This document shows positions 9,096-18,086 of a DNA stretch of 64,000 bases, one piece after another. The position numbers and the translations under genes were made by a program. Position 1 is the stretch's first letter. Each line of letters opens with the position of its first letter. The notes under the pieces are model-generated. The model was given only the letters and a program-made list of their open reading frames with translations, was not told the origin of the DNA and made no database searches. This DNA is from Paraburkholderia hiiakae (GTDB taxonomy: Bacteria; Pseudomonadota; Gammaproteobacteria; Burkholderiales; Burkholderiaceae), in contig NZ_CAJHCQ010000001.1 in assembly GCF_904848665.1 (NCBI RefSeq), positions 841,302 through 905,301 of the forward strand, written 5' to 3'.

Positions 9096-9541
9096 ACGCG
9101 CCCGCTCGCGTCGTCACCCCCGGCGAGACGTTCCGCTCGACGCTTCAGCTCACGCCCGAATCGGTAAAATCGTTCGGACTGCTCGTGAATGATCTGAACC
9201 CGTTGCATCATGACGAAGCCTACGCCGCGCAAAGCCGCTTTGGCGGCCTGATCGCTTCGGGCACGCAACCCACTGCACACTTCATGGCGCTGCTCGCCAC
9301 GCACTACTCGCAATACGCGCAGCCGCTCGGGCTCGAATTCGACATGAAGCTCAAGCGCGCCGCACACGCGCACGACACGATCACGTTCGAATGGCGCGTC
9401 GAGCAGGCGTGGTGGAAACCGAGCCTGAATGGCGATCTCGTGAAGCTCGCGGGCGAGGCCGTGAACCAGAAAGGCGAACTGCTCGTAGTGGGCCGTGCGA
9501 CGATCCTCGTCATGCCCAAGCCCGAGCACGCACAGGCATGA
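9092..9541 (+). CDS. MaoC-like hot-dog dehydratase
   Basis: The 149-aa protein is a single hot-dog domain of the MaoC/hydratase-2 type. The hydratase motif is seen as NDLNPLHHDEAYA, where Asp and His are the catalytic pair, followed by GGLIASGTQPTAHFM. Such enzymes hydrate enoyl-CoA or dehydrate 3-hydroxyacyl-CoA. GGAG lies 9 nt upstream of ATG 9092. It overlaps both neighbours by ATGA junctions, and the HMG-CoA lyase upstream suggests a role in acyl-CoA or branched-chain catabolism (inference). Confidence 0.85.
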   Translation: MNAPARVVTPGETFRSTLQLTPESVKSFGLLVNDLNPLHHDEAYAAQSRFGGLIASGTQPTAHFMALLATHYSQYAQPLGLEFDMKLKRAAHAHDTITFEWRVEQAWWKPSLNGDLVKLAGEAVNQKGELLVVGRATILVMPKPEHAQA

Positions 9542-10470
9542 GTGCAGCGAGCGCACTCCCCGAATCGATCCGCGTATTCGAGCGCGGCTGGCTCTCGTCG
9601 AACAATGTGCTGCTCGTCGACAAGGCGCGCGCCGCACTCGTCGATACCGGCTACGCCACCCACGCCGAGCAAACCCTTGCGCTCGTGCGTCACGCGCTGG
9701 GCCCGCGAGCGCTCGACCTGATCGTCAACACACACCTGCATTCGGACCACTGCGGCGGCAACGCGCGGCTGCAGGCGCACTGGCCTTGCGCGACGCTGAT
9801 CCCTGCGGCGAGCGCGACGATCGTGCGCGACTGGGACGAGCCGCGTTTGAGCTTTCTCGCCACCGGGCAGACCTGCGAGCGATTCGCGTTCACAGGCACG
9901 CTCGCGGCGGGCGAACGGCTCACGCTAGGCGGCGTCGAATGGGAGGTGATTGGCGCGCCGGGGCACGACCCCGACTCCGTGATGCTCTATGCCGCCGAAC
10001 CGCGCCTGCTCATCAGCGCCGATGCGCTTTGGGAATACGGCTTCGGCGTGATTTTTCCCGAGCTCGAGGGCGAAAGCGGCTTCGCCGAGCAGCAAGCGGT
10101 GCTGGAAGCCATTGCGAAGCTCGATGTGCGCACGGTCATTCCCGGTCACGGCAAGCCGTTCGCTAACGTCGAGGCGGCGCTGGAGCGCGCGTTTTCGCGC
10201 CTCGCCTGGCTGCGCGCCGACCCCGCCCGCAACGCGAAGAACGCGCTCAAGGTGCTGATCGTGTTCAAGCTGCTGGAAGTGCGCGCGATGACCCTCGACT
10301 CGCTCATGGCGATGCTCGAAAGCGCCGCGTCCCTGCGCGCCGCGGCGCAGCAGCTCGCCCCGCGCAGCGCATGGCCGGCGCTACTGCGCGAACTGGTTGG
10401 GGAACTGGCGAAGAGCGGCGCGCTGGTCGTGAATGGCGAGCGCCTCGAAGCCCCGGCGGCTGCGGTCTAG
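9538..10470 (+). CDS. MBL-fold metallo-hydrolase
   Basis: The 310-aa protein has the metallo-beta-lactamase zinc motif NTHLHSDHCGGN (HxHxDH), a later GAPGHDPDSVML His and the final VIPGHGKPF His, so both metal sites look intact. The C-terminal ~80 residues form a helical extension as in other MBL proteins with a winged-helix tail. Substrate is unknown; glyoxalase II-like thioesters are possible given the acyl-CoA context. It is coupled to the MaoC gene by ATGA and is the last gene of the run. Confidence 0.88.
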   Translation: MSAASALPESIRVFERGWLSSNNVLLVDKARAALVDTGYATHAEQTLALVRHALGPRALDLIVNTHLHSDHCGGNARLQAHWPCATLIPAASATIVRDWDEPRLSFLATGQTCERFAFTGTLAAGERLTLGGVEWEVIGAPGHDPDSVMLYAAEPRLLISADALWEYGFGVIFPELEGESGFAEQQAVLEAIAKLDVRTVIPGHGKPFANVEAALERAFSRLAWLRADPARNAKNALKVLIVFKLLEVRAMTLDSLMAMLESAASLRAAAQQLAPRSAWPALLRELVGELAKSGALVVNGERLEAPAAAV

Positions 10471-10504
10471 CCACGCTGCATAGAAGAAAGAAGCACGAAA
10501 AAAA

Positions 10505-10532
10505 ACGCTCGTCCGTTTCCGGACGAGCGTTG
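10505..10532 (-). terminator. Intrinsic terminator, minus-strand orientation
   Basis: A perfect 12-bp stem (AACGCTCGTCCG and its complement) with a 4-nt loop. On the minus strand it is followed by an uninterrupted U run formed by the A tract at 10497-10504, so it ends the DUF445 transcript, with a 3' UTR of about 145 nt. On the plus strand it has no U run but may still limit read-through from the metallo-hydrolase gene. Confidence 0.85.
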
Positions 10533-10676
10533 GAATTAGCTCTGACGTGATCAAACTGTCGAGGGCATGATACTCGCGCCAGAATTCCCGAAGCATCGGT
10601 GATTTCCCTACAGATGACCTACGGCCGCGGCCCCGCGTACCTCTGCATGGATCATTAATCTGGAATGCGAATCAAA

Positions 10677-11978
10677 TCAGTAGCCCATCTTCAGCCGCAC
10701 AAGCTCGAACAGATGCGAGCACAGATAGAGCCCCAAGCCGATCGCGCCGCCAATCACCGTGCCGTTCACGCGAATTTCCTGCAGATCCTTGCCTATTTTT
10801 AGCTCGATGAGCCGCGCCGTCTCGCGCGTGTCCCAGTTCTGCACGGTGTCGCGAATGTGATGCGTCAGGTAGCGCGCGAAGTCCGGCGCCATGGCGCGCG
10901 CGGCGTCTTCGAGGTGAGCGTTGAGCGAGGCGCGCAGCTCGGCGTCGGCGGCGAGCGTCTCGCCCAGCCACCGGCCCGTCGCGGCCACCTTCGCGTGCAG
11001 TTCGGAGTCCTCTCGCGTGAGATCGTCGCGCAGCCACGCGCGCAGGCTGTCCCACAGCGCGCGCGTGTACTCGTTGAGCGCGCTGCCCTCGCGCAGGCTC
11101 GCCTTCAGCTCCTCGCCTTTGCGCAGGAAGGCCGGATCGCTCTTGAGCTGCACGATCAGCTTTTGCACCACCTCGTCGAACTTCTGACGCAGATGATGCT
11201 CGCGATCCTCGCCCACCTGCAGCAGCAGCCGGTTCACCGCGCTCTCCAGCACCCGCGCGCCGCTCTCGCCTATCCATTCCGAAGGCAGAAACTTCTCGGT
11301 CTTCGGAAACTCGCCCTTGAGGCCATCGACGATGCGCCCTGCCACGAATGCGCGCGTGCCCTCGTCGCGCAGCAGCGCGCCGAGCTGATCGAGCATCTGG
11401 TCGAGCAGTTCCTGGTGGCGGCCGTCTTTGGTGAGCGTGTCGAGAATCGCGCCCGCCGACTTCGAGAGATCGACGCGCTCGAGCGCCGCATGCAGGCCCT
11501 CGCGGATGAAGTTCTGGATACGCGCGTCGTCGGTGAGGCCGAGCACGCCCGACATCATGCGCACCGCGTAATCGCCCAAGCGCTTCGCGTTATGCGGCGC
11601 GCTCAGCCACGTGGCAAACCGCTCGACCGGATCGTGGCGGCGGATCAAACCGACGAGCGAGCCCACGTCGAGAAATTTGTCGCGCACGAAGTTGGCGAGT
11701 TCGTCGGCGATGCGGTCCTTGTTGCGCGGAATCACACCCGTGCGCGCCGAAACGAACGGAATCGGCACGCGGCGAAACAGCGCGACCACGGCGAACCAGT
11801 CGGCCAGCGCGCCGACCATGGCGGCTTCGCTCACGGCCTTCACGCCATCGATCACGATGCCGGGCGGCGACAGCGCCGTGCCCACGAACACGACTGCCGC
11901 ACCCAGCAGCAACAGTAGCGCGCGACGTTTGGCGCGCGCGAGTTCAGCTTCGTCCTGGCTGGCGTGAGGTTGCGTCAT
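10677..11978 (-). CDS. DUF445 family membrane protein
   Basis: The 433-aa protein begins with a hydrophobic helix at about residues 20-40 followed by KAVSEAAMVGALADWFAVVALFRR, the DUF445 hallmark, and ends with a second membrane helix (GGAIGLGLYLCSHLFELVR). Between them lies a long charged alpha-helical region. This hairpin topology would place the large middle part on one side of the inner membrane. Function is unknown. The gene stands alone and converges on the metallo-hydrolase gene. Confidence 0.87.
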   Translation of the reverse strand: MTQPHASQDEAELARAKRRALLLLLGAAVVFVGTALSPPGIVIDGVKAVSEAAMVGALADWFAVVALFRRVPIPFVSARTGVIPRNKDRIADELANFVRDKFLDVGSLVGLIRRHDPVERFATWLSAPHNAKRLGDYAVRMMSGVLGLTDDARIQNFIREGLHAALERVDLSKSAGAILDTLTKDGRHQELLDQMLDQLGALLRDEGTRAFVAGRIVDGLKGEFPKTEKFLPSEWIGESGARVLESAVNRLLLQVGEDREHHLRQKFDEVVQKLIVQLKSDPAFLRKGEELKASLREGSALNEYTRALWDSLRAWLRDDLTREDSELHAKVAATGRWLGETLAADAELRASLNAHLEDAARAMAPDFARYLTHHIRDTVQNWDTRETARLIELKIGKDLQEIRVNGTVIGGAIGLGLYLCSHLFELVRLKMGY

Positions 11979-12079
11979 GCGGGAAAAAGGTCGCGGGTTC
12001 GAACCGCGACATTATGCGGCCAGCCCGCATGACGAAGCGCAGGTGCGGCCGGCGGCGCGAAGCGCCCCTCAGTCGTCGG

Positions 12080-12988
12080 TCACGCCGAACGCGGGTTGCG
12101 CCGCTGCGGCACGATCCGCCAGCCGAGGTTCACGCCCGCCGCCGCGACCAGGATGAGCGCGGCGCCCACCACCTGGATCCACGCGAGGCGCTGGCCGAAC
12201 GCGAACCAGTCCACGAGGATCGCGACCACGGGGTAGATGAACGAGAGCGCGCCCGTCATCGCCGTGGGCAGCTTCTGGATCGCGCCGTAGAGCAGCACGT
12301 ACATGATGCCCGTGTGCACGATGCCGAGCGTGACGAGCTGCGCCCAGTGCAGCGGGGTGGCCGGCAGCGTGCCGTAGTGGATGAACGGCGCGAGCGCGAG
12401 CGCGCCGAAGGCGAGCTGCACGAGCGCGATGAGATGCGGCGGCGTGCCCTTCAGGTGCCGTGTGATGATCGACGAGATCGCGTAGAGAAACGCCGCGCCC
12501 GCCGCGTAGGCGACGCCTTGCAGATACTCGCCGGGCACCGCGAGCACGGCGGGCTGCACCTCGACCACGCACACGAGGCCAAGGAAGGCCACCGCGAGCC
12601 ACGCGATCGTCGAGGCGCTCACGCGCTCGCGCAGAATGACCACGCCGAGCCCGACCAGCATGAAGGGCTGCGTGTTGTAGACGGCCGTGGCCATGGAAAT
12701 CGATGCGCGCGAGTAGGCGGCGAACAGCAGCACCCAGTTCGCGACGATCGCTGCGCCCCCCAGCACAGCGAGCGCAAGCGTGCGCGGCGGCAGGTGCTTG
12801 CGGCGCAGGAGGCCGAGCGCGGCGCACACGAGCGTGAGCGTCGCGCCGCCCAGCACGCAGCGCAAAAAGGCGATATTGATCGGCGCCTGTCGCGAGGCGA
12901 CCACGAGCCAGCCGATGGTGCCGGACATCAGCATTGCGACGATCATCTCGGCCGCGCCGCGGCGAATCTCAGGAGTGGTGGAAGACAT
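12080..12988 (-). CDS. EamA/DMT family exporter
   Basis: The 302-aa protein has about ten hydrophobic helices in two repeated EamA halves (N-terminal IAFLRCVLGG and ASISMATAVYNTQPF; C-terminal ALSFIYPVVAILVDWFAFGQ). AGAGGATG precedes ATG 12988. Such proteins export amino acids or metabolites. It is divergent from an Lrp/AsnC regulator across about 160 bp, a common arrangement in which the regulator senses an amino acid and controls the exporter. The substrate is not deducible. Confidence 0.88.
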   Translation of the reverse strand: MSSTTPEIRRGAAEMIVAMLMSGTIGWLVVASRQAPINIAFLRCVLGGATLTLVCAALGLLRRKHLPPRTLALAVLGGAAIVANWVLLFAAYSRASISMATAVYNTQPFMLVGLGVVILRERVSASTIAWLAVAFLGLVCVVEVQPAVLAVPGEYLQGVAYAAGAAFLYAISSIITRHLKGTPPHLIALVQLAFGALALAPFIHYGTLPATPLHWAQLVTLGIVHTGIMYVLLYGAIQKLPTAMTGALSFIYPVVAILVDWFAFGQRLAWIQVVGAALILVAAAGVNLGWRIVPQRRNPRSA

Positions 12989-13147
12989 GGGCTTGCATCC
13001 TCTTTATGGCGGACGAAGGGCGCGCAGCCCTTCGCATCTGCACGCCAGTTTATCGGCTGCAAGGCGGGGAATACATGGCTAAACTTAGGCGAGAGGCAAC
13101 ACTTGCCTTCGATTGAAAGGCCAACCAGGCGGAGCACCCGAGCAATC

Positions 13148-13621
13148 ATGAACCGACGTCCCAACCCAACGCCCGCCGCCGCCCCGCTCGACGACATCGA
13201 CCGCATGTTGCTCGCGGCGCTCGCCGAGGACGCCCGGGCGAGCGCCGCCGAACTGGCCAGGCACGTGGGGCTTTCGGCGCCAAGCACGTCCGAGCGGCTG
13301 CGCCGGCTCGAAGCGCAAGGCGTGATCGGCGGCTACACGGTGCAGATCGATCCGCGCGCGCTCGGCTACACGCTGCAGGCCATCGTGCGCGTGAAGCCGC
13401 TCCCCGGGCAATTGCATCTGGTGGAGGAGGTGTTACGGCGCATTCCCGAATTCGTGGAGTGCGACAAGGTCACGGGCGATGACTGCTTCATTGCCCGGCT
13501 TTATCTGCATTCCATCGAACAACTCGACGAGATTCTCGCGAAAGTCACCGAGCGCGCCGAAACCAGCACGGCCATCGTCAAATCCACACCGGTACCGCGC
13601 CGCCTGCCGCCGCTGCGCTGA
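13148..13621 (+). CDS. Lrp/AsnC family transcriptional regulator
   Basis: The 157-aa protein has an N-terminal winged HTH (LDDIDRMLLAALAEDARAS, then HVGLSAPSTSERLRRLEAQG) and a C-terminal RAM ligand domain (YTLQAIVRVKPLPG, then CDKVTGDDCFIARLYL with the ligand-pocket Gly-Asp-x-D pattern). The DNA-binding fold acts as a dimer/octamer in the family. Its position, divergent from an EamA exporter, suggests it controls that exporter and itself from the 12989-13147 spacer. Confidence 0.9.
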   Translation: MNRRPNPTPAAAPLDDIDRMLLAALAEDARASAAELARHVGLSAPSTSERLRRLEAQGVIGGYTVQIDPRALGYTLQAIVRVKPLPGQLHLVEEVLRRIPEFVECDKVTGDDCFIARLYLHSIEQLDEILAKVTERAETSTAIVKSTPVPRRLPPLR

Positions 13622-13654
13622 CGTTCAGGTGCGACGGCCAGAGGCCGCCGCCAC

Positions 13655-14548
13655 TCATGGCTCCGTGGTCTCGAAGAACGCCAGCATCTCCTCGACCAAC
13701 GCCTCGCTCGCCTCCTCGGGAATGTAATGGCCGCACGGCAGCGCGCGCCCGCTCACGTCGCGCGCCACCTTGCGCCATTCGGCGAGCGGGTCGAAGCAGC
13801 GCTCGATCACGCCTTCCGCTCCCCACAGCACCCGCAGCGGGCACGCCACCTTGTTGCCGCGCTCGAGATCGGCGCGGTCGTGCTCCAGATCGATGGTCGC
13901 GGAGGCGCGGTAATCCTCGCACATCGCGTGCACCGCGCCCGGCTGGCGCAGCGCCGCGCGGTAGGCGCCGAGCGCCTTCGGCGCGAAGGGTGCGAGACCC
14001 GCATGACGGCTGCCCATGACGCGCTCGATATAGACGTCGGGGTTCGCTTCGATGAGCGTTTCCGGCAACGGCTCGGGCTGGATCAGGAAGAACCAGTGGA
14101 AATAGAGCGTGGCGAATTCGCGGTCGGTTTGCTCGTACATGGCGAGCGTGGGCGCGATGTCGAGCAGCATGAGCCGCTCGACGGCGTTCGGGTGGTCGAG
14201 CGCCATGCGGTGCGCGACGCGCGCGCCGCGATCGTGCGCGCAGACGAGAAAACGCTCGTGGCCGAAGTGGCGCATGACCTCGACCTGGTCGGCCGCCATC
14301 GCGCGCTTCGAATAGGCGGCGTGGGTGTCGTCGCTGGCCGGTTTCGAGGAGGCGCCGTAGCCGCGCAGATCCGTCGCGATGACGGTGAAATGCTGTGCGA
14401 GCGCGGAGGCGCACCGGTGCCAGATCATGTGAGTCTGCGGATGGCCGTGGAGCAGCAATAGCGGCGGTCCGTCGCCGCCCTTCACGCCGCAGATGTCTAC
14501 GCCGCCCGCAGTGCGAACGGTGAAAGGCTGGAATCCGTCGAAGGGCAT
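13655..14548 (-). CDS. Fluoroacetate/haloacetate dehalogenase-like alpha/beta hydrolase
   Basis: The 297-aa protein (start MPFDGF at 14548; an ATG at 14584 would add 12 residues) carries the whole residue set of fluoroacetate dehalogenase: nucleophile Asp106 in AHDRGAR with Arg107 and Arg110 for the carboxylate, Asp130, His151-Trp152 (FHWFFL) that bind the halide together with Tyr213 (MCEDYRA), and His274 (CGHYIPEE). Spacing follows the Rhodopseudomonas enzyme almost residue for residue, as I remember its sequence. Defluorination or dechlorination of haloacetates is therefore a fair prediction, although natural substrates may differ. The gene stands alone. Confidence 0.8.
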   Translation of the reverse strand: MPFDGFQPFTVRTAGGVDICGVKGGDGPPLLLLHGHPQTHMIWHRCASALAQHFTVIATDLRGYGASSKPASDDTHAAYSKRAMAADQVEVMRHFGHERFLVCAHDRGARVAHRMALDHPNAVERLMLLDIAPTLAMYEQTDREFATLYFHWFFLIQPEPLPETLIEANPDVYIERVMGSRHAGLAPFAPKALGAYRAALRQPGAVHAMCEDYRASATIDLEHDRADLERGNKVACPLRVLWGAEGVIERCFDPLAEWRKVARDVSGRALPCGHYIPEEASEALVEEMLAFFETTEP

Positions 14549-14843
14549 GGGGCTAGTCTCTTGTGTTTGTTGGTCTGCGGTCATTGTATGAGGCGAGCGC
14601 GACTCGAAAACGTGCTTTTGGGCCCACAACGGTAGAAACCGAGCACTCCCTCGAATGCCGCACGAGCGATGCCCGAATGACCCCAAGCCTATAATCGGAC
14701 GGCCGTTTGCGCGATCGGATCTCGTCGCGGATTTCCTGTGCGGCTGCGCTTGATCAAGCTAAAACGCGCTCAGTCGACACCGGCACCGGATTCGCGTGCG
14801 AGCGTCCCGCCATCTATCGAAGCGCCGCAAGGAGACCTCCCCC

Positions 14844-15809
14844 ATGGCACTCCCCGCCGTCCTGCAAAATCTCTCGCTGCCCGTCGTGGGCTCGCCGATG
14901 TTCATCGTCAGCTACCCGGAGCTGGTGCTCGCGCAGTGCAAGGCGGGCATCGTCGGGTCGTTTCCGGCGCTCAACGCGCGCCCCGCCGAGGAACTGGGCG
15001 TTTGGCTCACGCAGATCCGGGAGGAGCTCGCCGCGCACAAGGCCGAGAATCCCGAAGCCGTCATTGGGCCGATCGCCGTCAACCAGATCGTGCATCAGTC
15101 GAATGCGCGGCTCGAGCACGACGTGCGCGTGTGCGTCGAGCACCACGTGCCGATCTTCATCACGAGCCTGCGCGCGCCGCCGCGAGAACTGCTCGACGCG
15201 GTGCACAGCTACGGCGGCATCGTGCTGCACGACATCATCAACTTGCGCCATGCCGCCAAGGCGCTCGAAGCGGGCGTGGACGGCCTGATCCTCGTGGCCG
15301 CGGGCGCAGGCGGCCATGCGGGCACGACCTCGCCGTTCGCGCTGGTGGGCGAAGTACGGCGCATCTTCGACGGCCCGATCGTGCTGTCGGGCGCTATCGC
15401 CAACGGCGGCTCCATCCTCGCCGCGCAGGCCATGGGCGCGGATCTCGCCTATATGGGCACGCGCTTCATCGCGACGAAAGAGGCGCACGCGGTGGACGAC
15501 TACAAGCACGCCATTCTCGAAGCGAAGGCCGCCGACATCGTCTACACGAACCTCTTCACGGGCGTGCACGGCAACTACATCCGCGAGAGCATCGTGAACG
15601 TCGGGCTCGATCCGGATGCGCTGCCCGAGTCGGACAAGTCGAAGATGGATTTCGGCGCGGGCACCTCCAAGGCAAAGGCCTGGAAAGACGTGTGGGGCGC
15701 AGGCCAGGCCGTGGGCCTGATGGACGACGTGCCCTCCGTGGCCGACCTCGTTGGGCGCTTGAAGCGCGAGTACGAAGAGACGAAGGCGCGGCTCGGCGTG
15801 AACCGCTGA
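14844..15809 (+). CDS. Nitronate monooxygenase / NAD(P)H-dependent flavin oxidoreductase
   Basis: The 321-aa FMN-dependent TIM barrel begins with AVLQNLSLPVVGSPMF, the class-I nitronate monooxygenase start, then GIVGSFPALNARP, the AGAGGHAGTTSPFALV phosphate-binding stretch and LSGAIANGGSILAAQAMGADLAYMGTRF is split here as the GG and GTRF phosphate loops. AAGGAGACC lies 7 nt upstream of ATG 14844. Oxidation of alkyl nitronates such as propionate 3-nitronate is the usual role. It converges on the LysR gene. Confidence 0.87.
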   Translation: MALPAVLQNLSLPVVGSPMFIVSYPELVLAQCKAGIVGSFPALNARPAEELGVWLTQIREELAAHKAENPEAVIGPIAVNQIVHQSNARLEHDVRVCVEHHVPIFITSLRAPPRELLDAVHSYGGIVLHDIINLRHAAKALEAGVDGLILVAAGAGGHAGTTSPFALVGEVRRIFDGPIVLSGAIANGGSILAAQAMGADLAYMGTRFIATKEAHAVDDYKHAILEAKAADIVYTNLFTGVHGNYIRESIVNVGLDPDALPESDKSKMDFGAGTSKAKAWKDVWGAGQAVGLMDDVPSVADLVGRLKREYEETKARLGVNR

Positions 15810-15827
15810 GCGCAGACAAGGCCGAGT

Positions 15828-16802
15828 TCAGCGGGCAGCGGAGCCGGTTCGTGCGGCGTCGGCCTTGACGGCCGCCGCGCGGATCGCCTCCACGCCGGGC
15901 CAGAGTTCGCGCTCCGAAAAGCGCGCGGCGAGGAAATCGACGAACGAGCGCACCTTCGCCGAGAGATGGCGGCGGCTCGCGTACACGGCATAGATCGGCA
16001 GTTCGCGCGGCGGCAACGCGTCGACGAGCAGCGGCACGAGGCGCCCTTCGGCGATATCGTCGCCCACCACCTCGGTGCCGAGCATCGAGAGCCCGCCGCC
16101 CTGCAGCACCACCACGCGCAGCGCTTCCAGGTGATTGACGATGAGGTTGCCGCCCGGCTTCGGCTTCACGCCGCCCTCGCCCTCCGCGAACGGCGCGAGT
16201 TCCTGGGCCGAAGCCCCCGCGTAATGAACGAAGTTGTGCCGGGCCAGATCGGCCACGGTCTTCGGCACGCCGTGGCGGCGCAAGTACTCCGGCGACGCGC
16301 ACAGCACAATGTGCGCGGTGGCGAGCGGCCGCGCGATCAGAGACGAAGACTTGAGCCCCGAAGGCGCGGCGCGGATCGCCACGTCGAAGCCCTCGTCGAT
16401 CAACTCGACCACGCGGTCGGAGAGCGTGATGTCGACGGTCACCTGCGCAAACGCGGCGGCATAGTCGGCGACCGCGCCCATCACATGACGCAGCCCGAAC
16501 GCCGTGAGCGACGACACGCGCAGCCGCCCCTGCGGCACGACGCTCGCCGCGCCCACCGCCTGGCCGGCTTCGTCGAGTTCGGTGAGCGCCGTGGCCACAC
16601 GCTCGTAATACTCGCGCCCCGCCTCCGTCGGCGCGACACGGCGCGTGGTGCGGTTCAACAAACGCGCGCCAAGTTGCTGCTCGAGATGCATCACATGCTT
16701 GCTCGCCATCGCGGCGGACATGTTCATGCGCTCGGCCGCCGCGACAAAGCTGCCCGCCTCCACCACCTGGCGGAACACTTTCATGCTGACGAGGGTATCC
16801 AT
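15828..16802 (-). CDS. LysR family transcriptional regulator
   Basis: The 324-aa protein has the standard N-terminal winged HTH (MKVFRQVVEAGSFVAAAERM, SAAMASKHVMHLEQQLG, LLNRTTRR) and a periplasmic-binding-like effector domain (GRLRVSSLTAFG, then DITLSDRVVELIDEGFDVAIR). It belongs to the CrgA-like subgroup common in Burkholderiaceae. It lies downstream of the porin on the same strand, separated by a terminator, and converges on the nitronate monooxygenase. Its targets are not evident. Confidence 0.92.
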   Translation of the reverse strand: MDTLVSMKVFRQVVEAGSFVAAAERMNMSAAMASKHVMHLEQQLGARLLNRTTRRVAPTEAGREYYERVATALTELDEAGQAVGAASVVPQGRLRVSSLTAFGLRHVMGAVADYAAAFAQVTVDITLSDRVVELIDEGFDVAIRAAPSGLKSSSLIARPLATAHIVLCASPEYLRRHGVPKTVADLARHNFVHYAGASAQELAPFAEGEGGVKPKPGGNLIVNHLEALRVVVLQGGGLSMLGTEVVGDDIAEGRLVPLLVDALPPRELPIYAVYASRRHLSAKVRSFVDFLAARFSERELWPGVEAIRAAAVKADAARTGSAAR

Positions 16803-16923
16803 TGCGCGAGCTTCAAGTCGAACATAAATGAGTGGGAATCAATCGGCGATATTTTCCTTGTTTTATCAAATGCGGGTGTTGAAACGTGCAAGTGGGCTTT
16901 GGATCAGGCAACCCAGAAAGCAA

Positions 16924-16955
16924 AAAACCCCGCGCTGCACGCAGCGCGGGGTTTT
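16924..16955 (-). terminator. Intrinsic terminator of the porin gene
   Basis: A 14-bp perfect stem (AAAACCCCGCGCTG paired with its complement) around a CACG loop, 34 bp past the porin stop. On the minus strand it ends in a run of U residues. Confidence 0.9.
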
Positions 16956-16988
16956 CCAGCCGAACGTCGACTTGGGAGGCAGCGTCGA

Positions 16989-18086
16989 TCAGAACTTCGC
17001 GCGCAGGCCCACGCCGTAGGTTTGGCCGCTCGACATGTTGTCGAAGTGGTCGTACATGTACGCCGCGTAGACGTCGGTGCGCTTGGAGAGCGGGTAGTCG
17101 TAGCCGATGGCCGCCGTCTGGCGCGTCTGGTTCAGACCGCCGCCGTTGCGCGAATACGCGTACGAGGCCATGACCGTGCCCGGACCGACCGGCGCCGTCA
17201 CGCCGCCCTGTGCGGTGTTCACGTGCCAGCTGCCTTCCTGCTGCCAGTTCGCCGTGTACATGTACTGGCCGAAGAACTTCACGAACTTGAGGTCGTACGA
17301 GAGGCCGAGTTGCGCGACGCCCTGGCTCTTCAGGCCGACGATGGTCGTGTCGCCGCTCACAATGCTGCCGATGTCGCCCGGCGTGTTGTTGAAGTTCACG
17401 TACTGATAGACGGCCGTGGCCGCGAACGGGCCATGGAAGTACAGGCCCTGCACGCTCCACTTCTTCGAACCGTTCTCGCCGGCCTGATTGCCGAAGGCGT
17501 ACATCGCCGAACCGGAGAGGCCGTTGAAGTTGGGCGTCGAATACTGGACCGCATTGTTCCAGCCCGAGTCGCCCACCACGCCCTGGTCGGTCGTGTAGGT
17601 CGGGAACGTCGAGAGGCCGAGGTACACGTGGTACACCATCGGCGAGAAGGTGTACGAATCGCCGAACGGGTTGAAGAGAATCGTCGAGACGAACAGCTGC
17701 GTCGTCAGGCGCCCCGCCGTGACCGTGCCGTAAGGCGATTCGAGGCCGACGTACGCGTTGCGTGCGAAGAACGTGTCGCCCTGGAAGCGGCCGTACTGGC
17801 CGTTCTGCGCGCGGAAGAAGCTTTCCAGCGTGAAGATCGCCTTGTAGCCGCCGCCCAGATCTTCAGATCCCTTCATGCCCCAGTACGACGTGGACATGCC
17901 CCCTCCGCCCACGTTCCAGGCGGTCTGGCTGCCCGGAAATTTCGTCGCCCCGACCCATTCGTCGACCTGGCCGTAGAGCTGAACGCTCGACTGCGCAAAT
18001 GCCGACGACGACGCGGCGGCAAGAACAGCGGCGAACGCGCTCGCCTTGAGGGTGGTGCGCAGCGCGCGGCTGACGGTTGTATTCAT
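16989..18086 (-). CDS. Burkholderia-type trimeric general porin (OmpC-like)
   Basis: The 365-aa precursor starts at ATG 18086 with TGGAGAA upstream. It has a signal peptide (about residues 1-31, ending SSSAFA) and begins its barrel with QSSVQLYGQVDEWV, the Gram-negative porin start. Further family marks are YWGMKGSEDLGGGYKAIF, NAYVGLESPYGTVTAGRL and the C-terminal strand ending GVGLRAKF with a terminal Phe for BAM recognition. It forms a 16-strand outer-membrane diffusion pore. A terminator follows it. Confidence 0.92.
   Translation of the reverse strand: MNTTVSRALRTTLKASAFAAVLAAASSSAFAQSSVQLYGQVDEWVGATKFPGSQTAWNVGGGGMSTSYWGMKGSEDLGGGYKAIFTLESFFRAQNGQYGRFQGDTFFARNAYVGLESPYGTVTAGRLTTQLFVSTILFNPFGDSYTFSPMVYHVYLGLSTFPTYTTDQGVVGDSGWNNAVQYSTPNFNGLSGSAMYAFGNQAGENGSKKWSVQGLYFHGPFAATAVYQYVNFNNTPGDIGSIVSGDTTIVGLKSQGVAQLGLSYDLKFVKFFGQYMYTANWQQEGSWHVNTAQGGVTAPVGPGTVMASYAYSRNGGGLNQTRQTAAIGYDYPLSKRTDVYAAYMYDHFDNMSSGQTYGVGLRAKF

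Noticed and set aside
12014..13147. Upstream extension of the Lrp regulator frame (535 codons in total)
   Set aside because: The extension overlaps the divergent EamA gene and has no homology; the Lrp domain begins just after ATG 13148.
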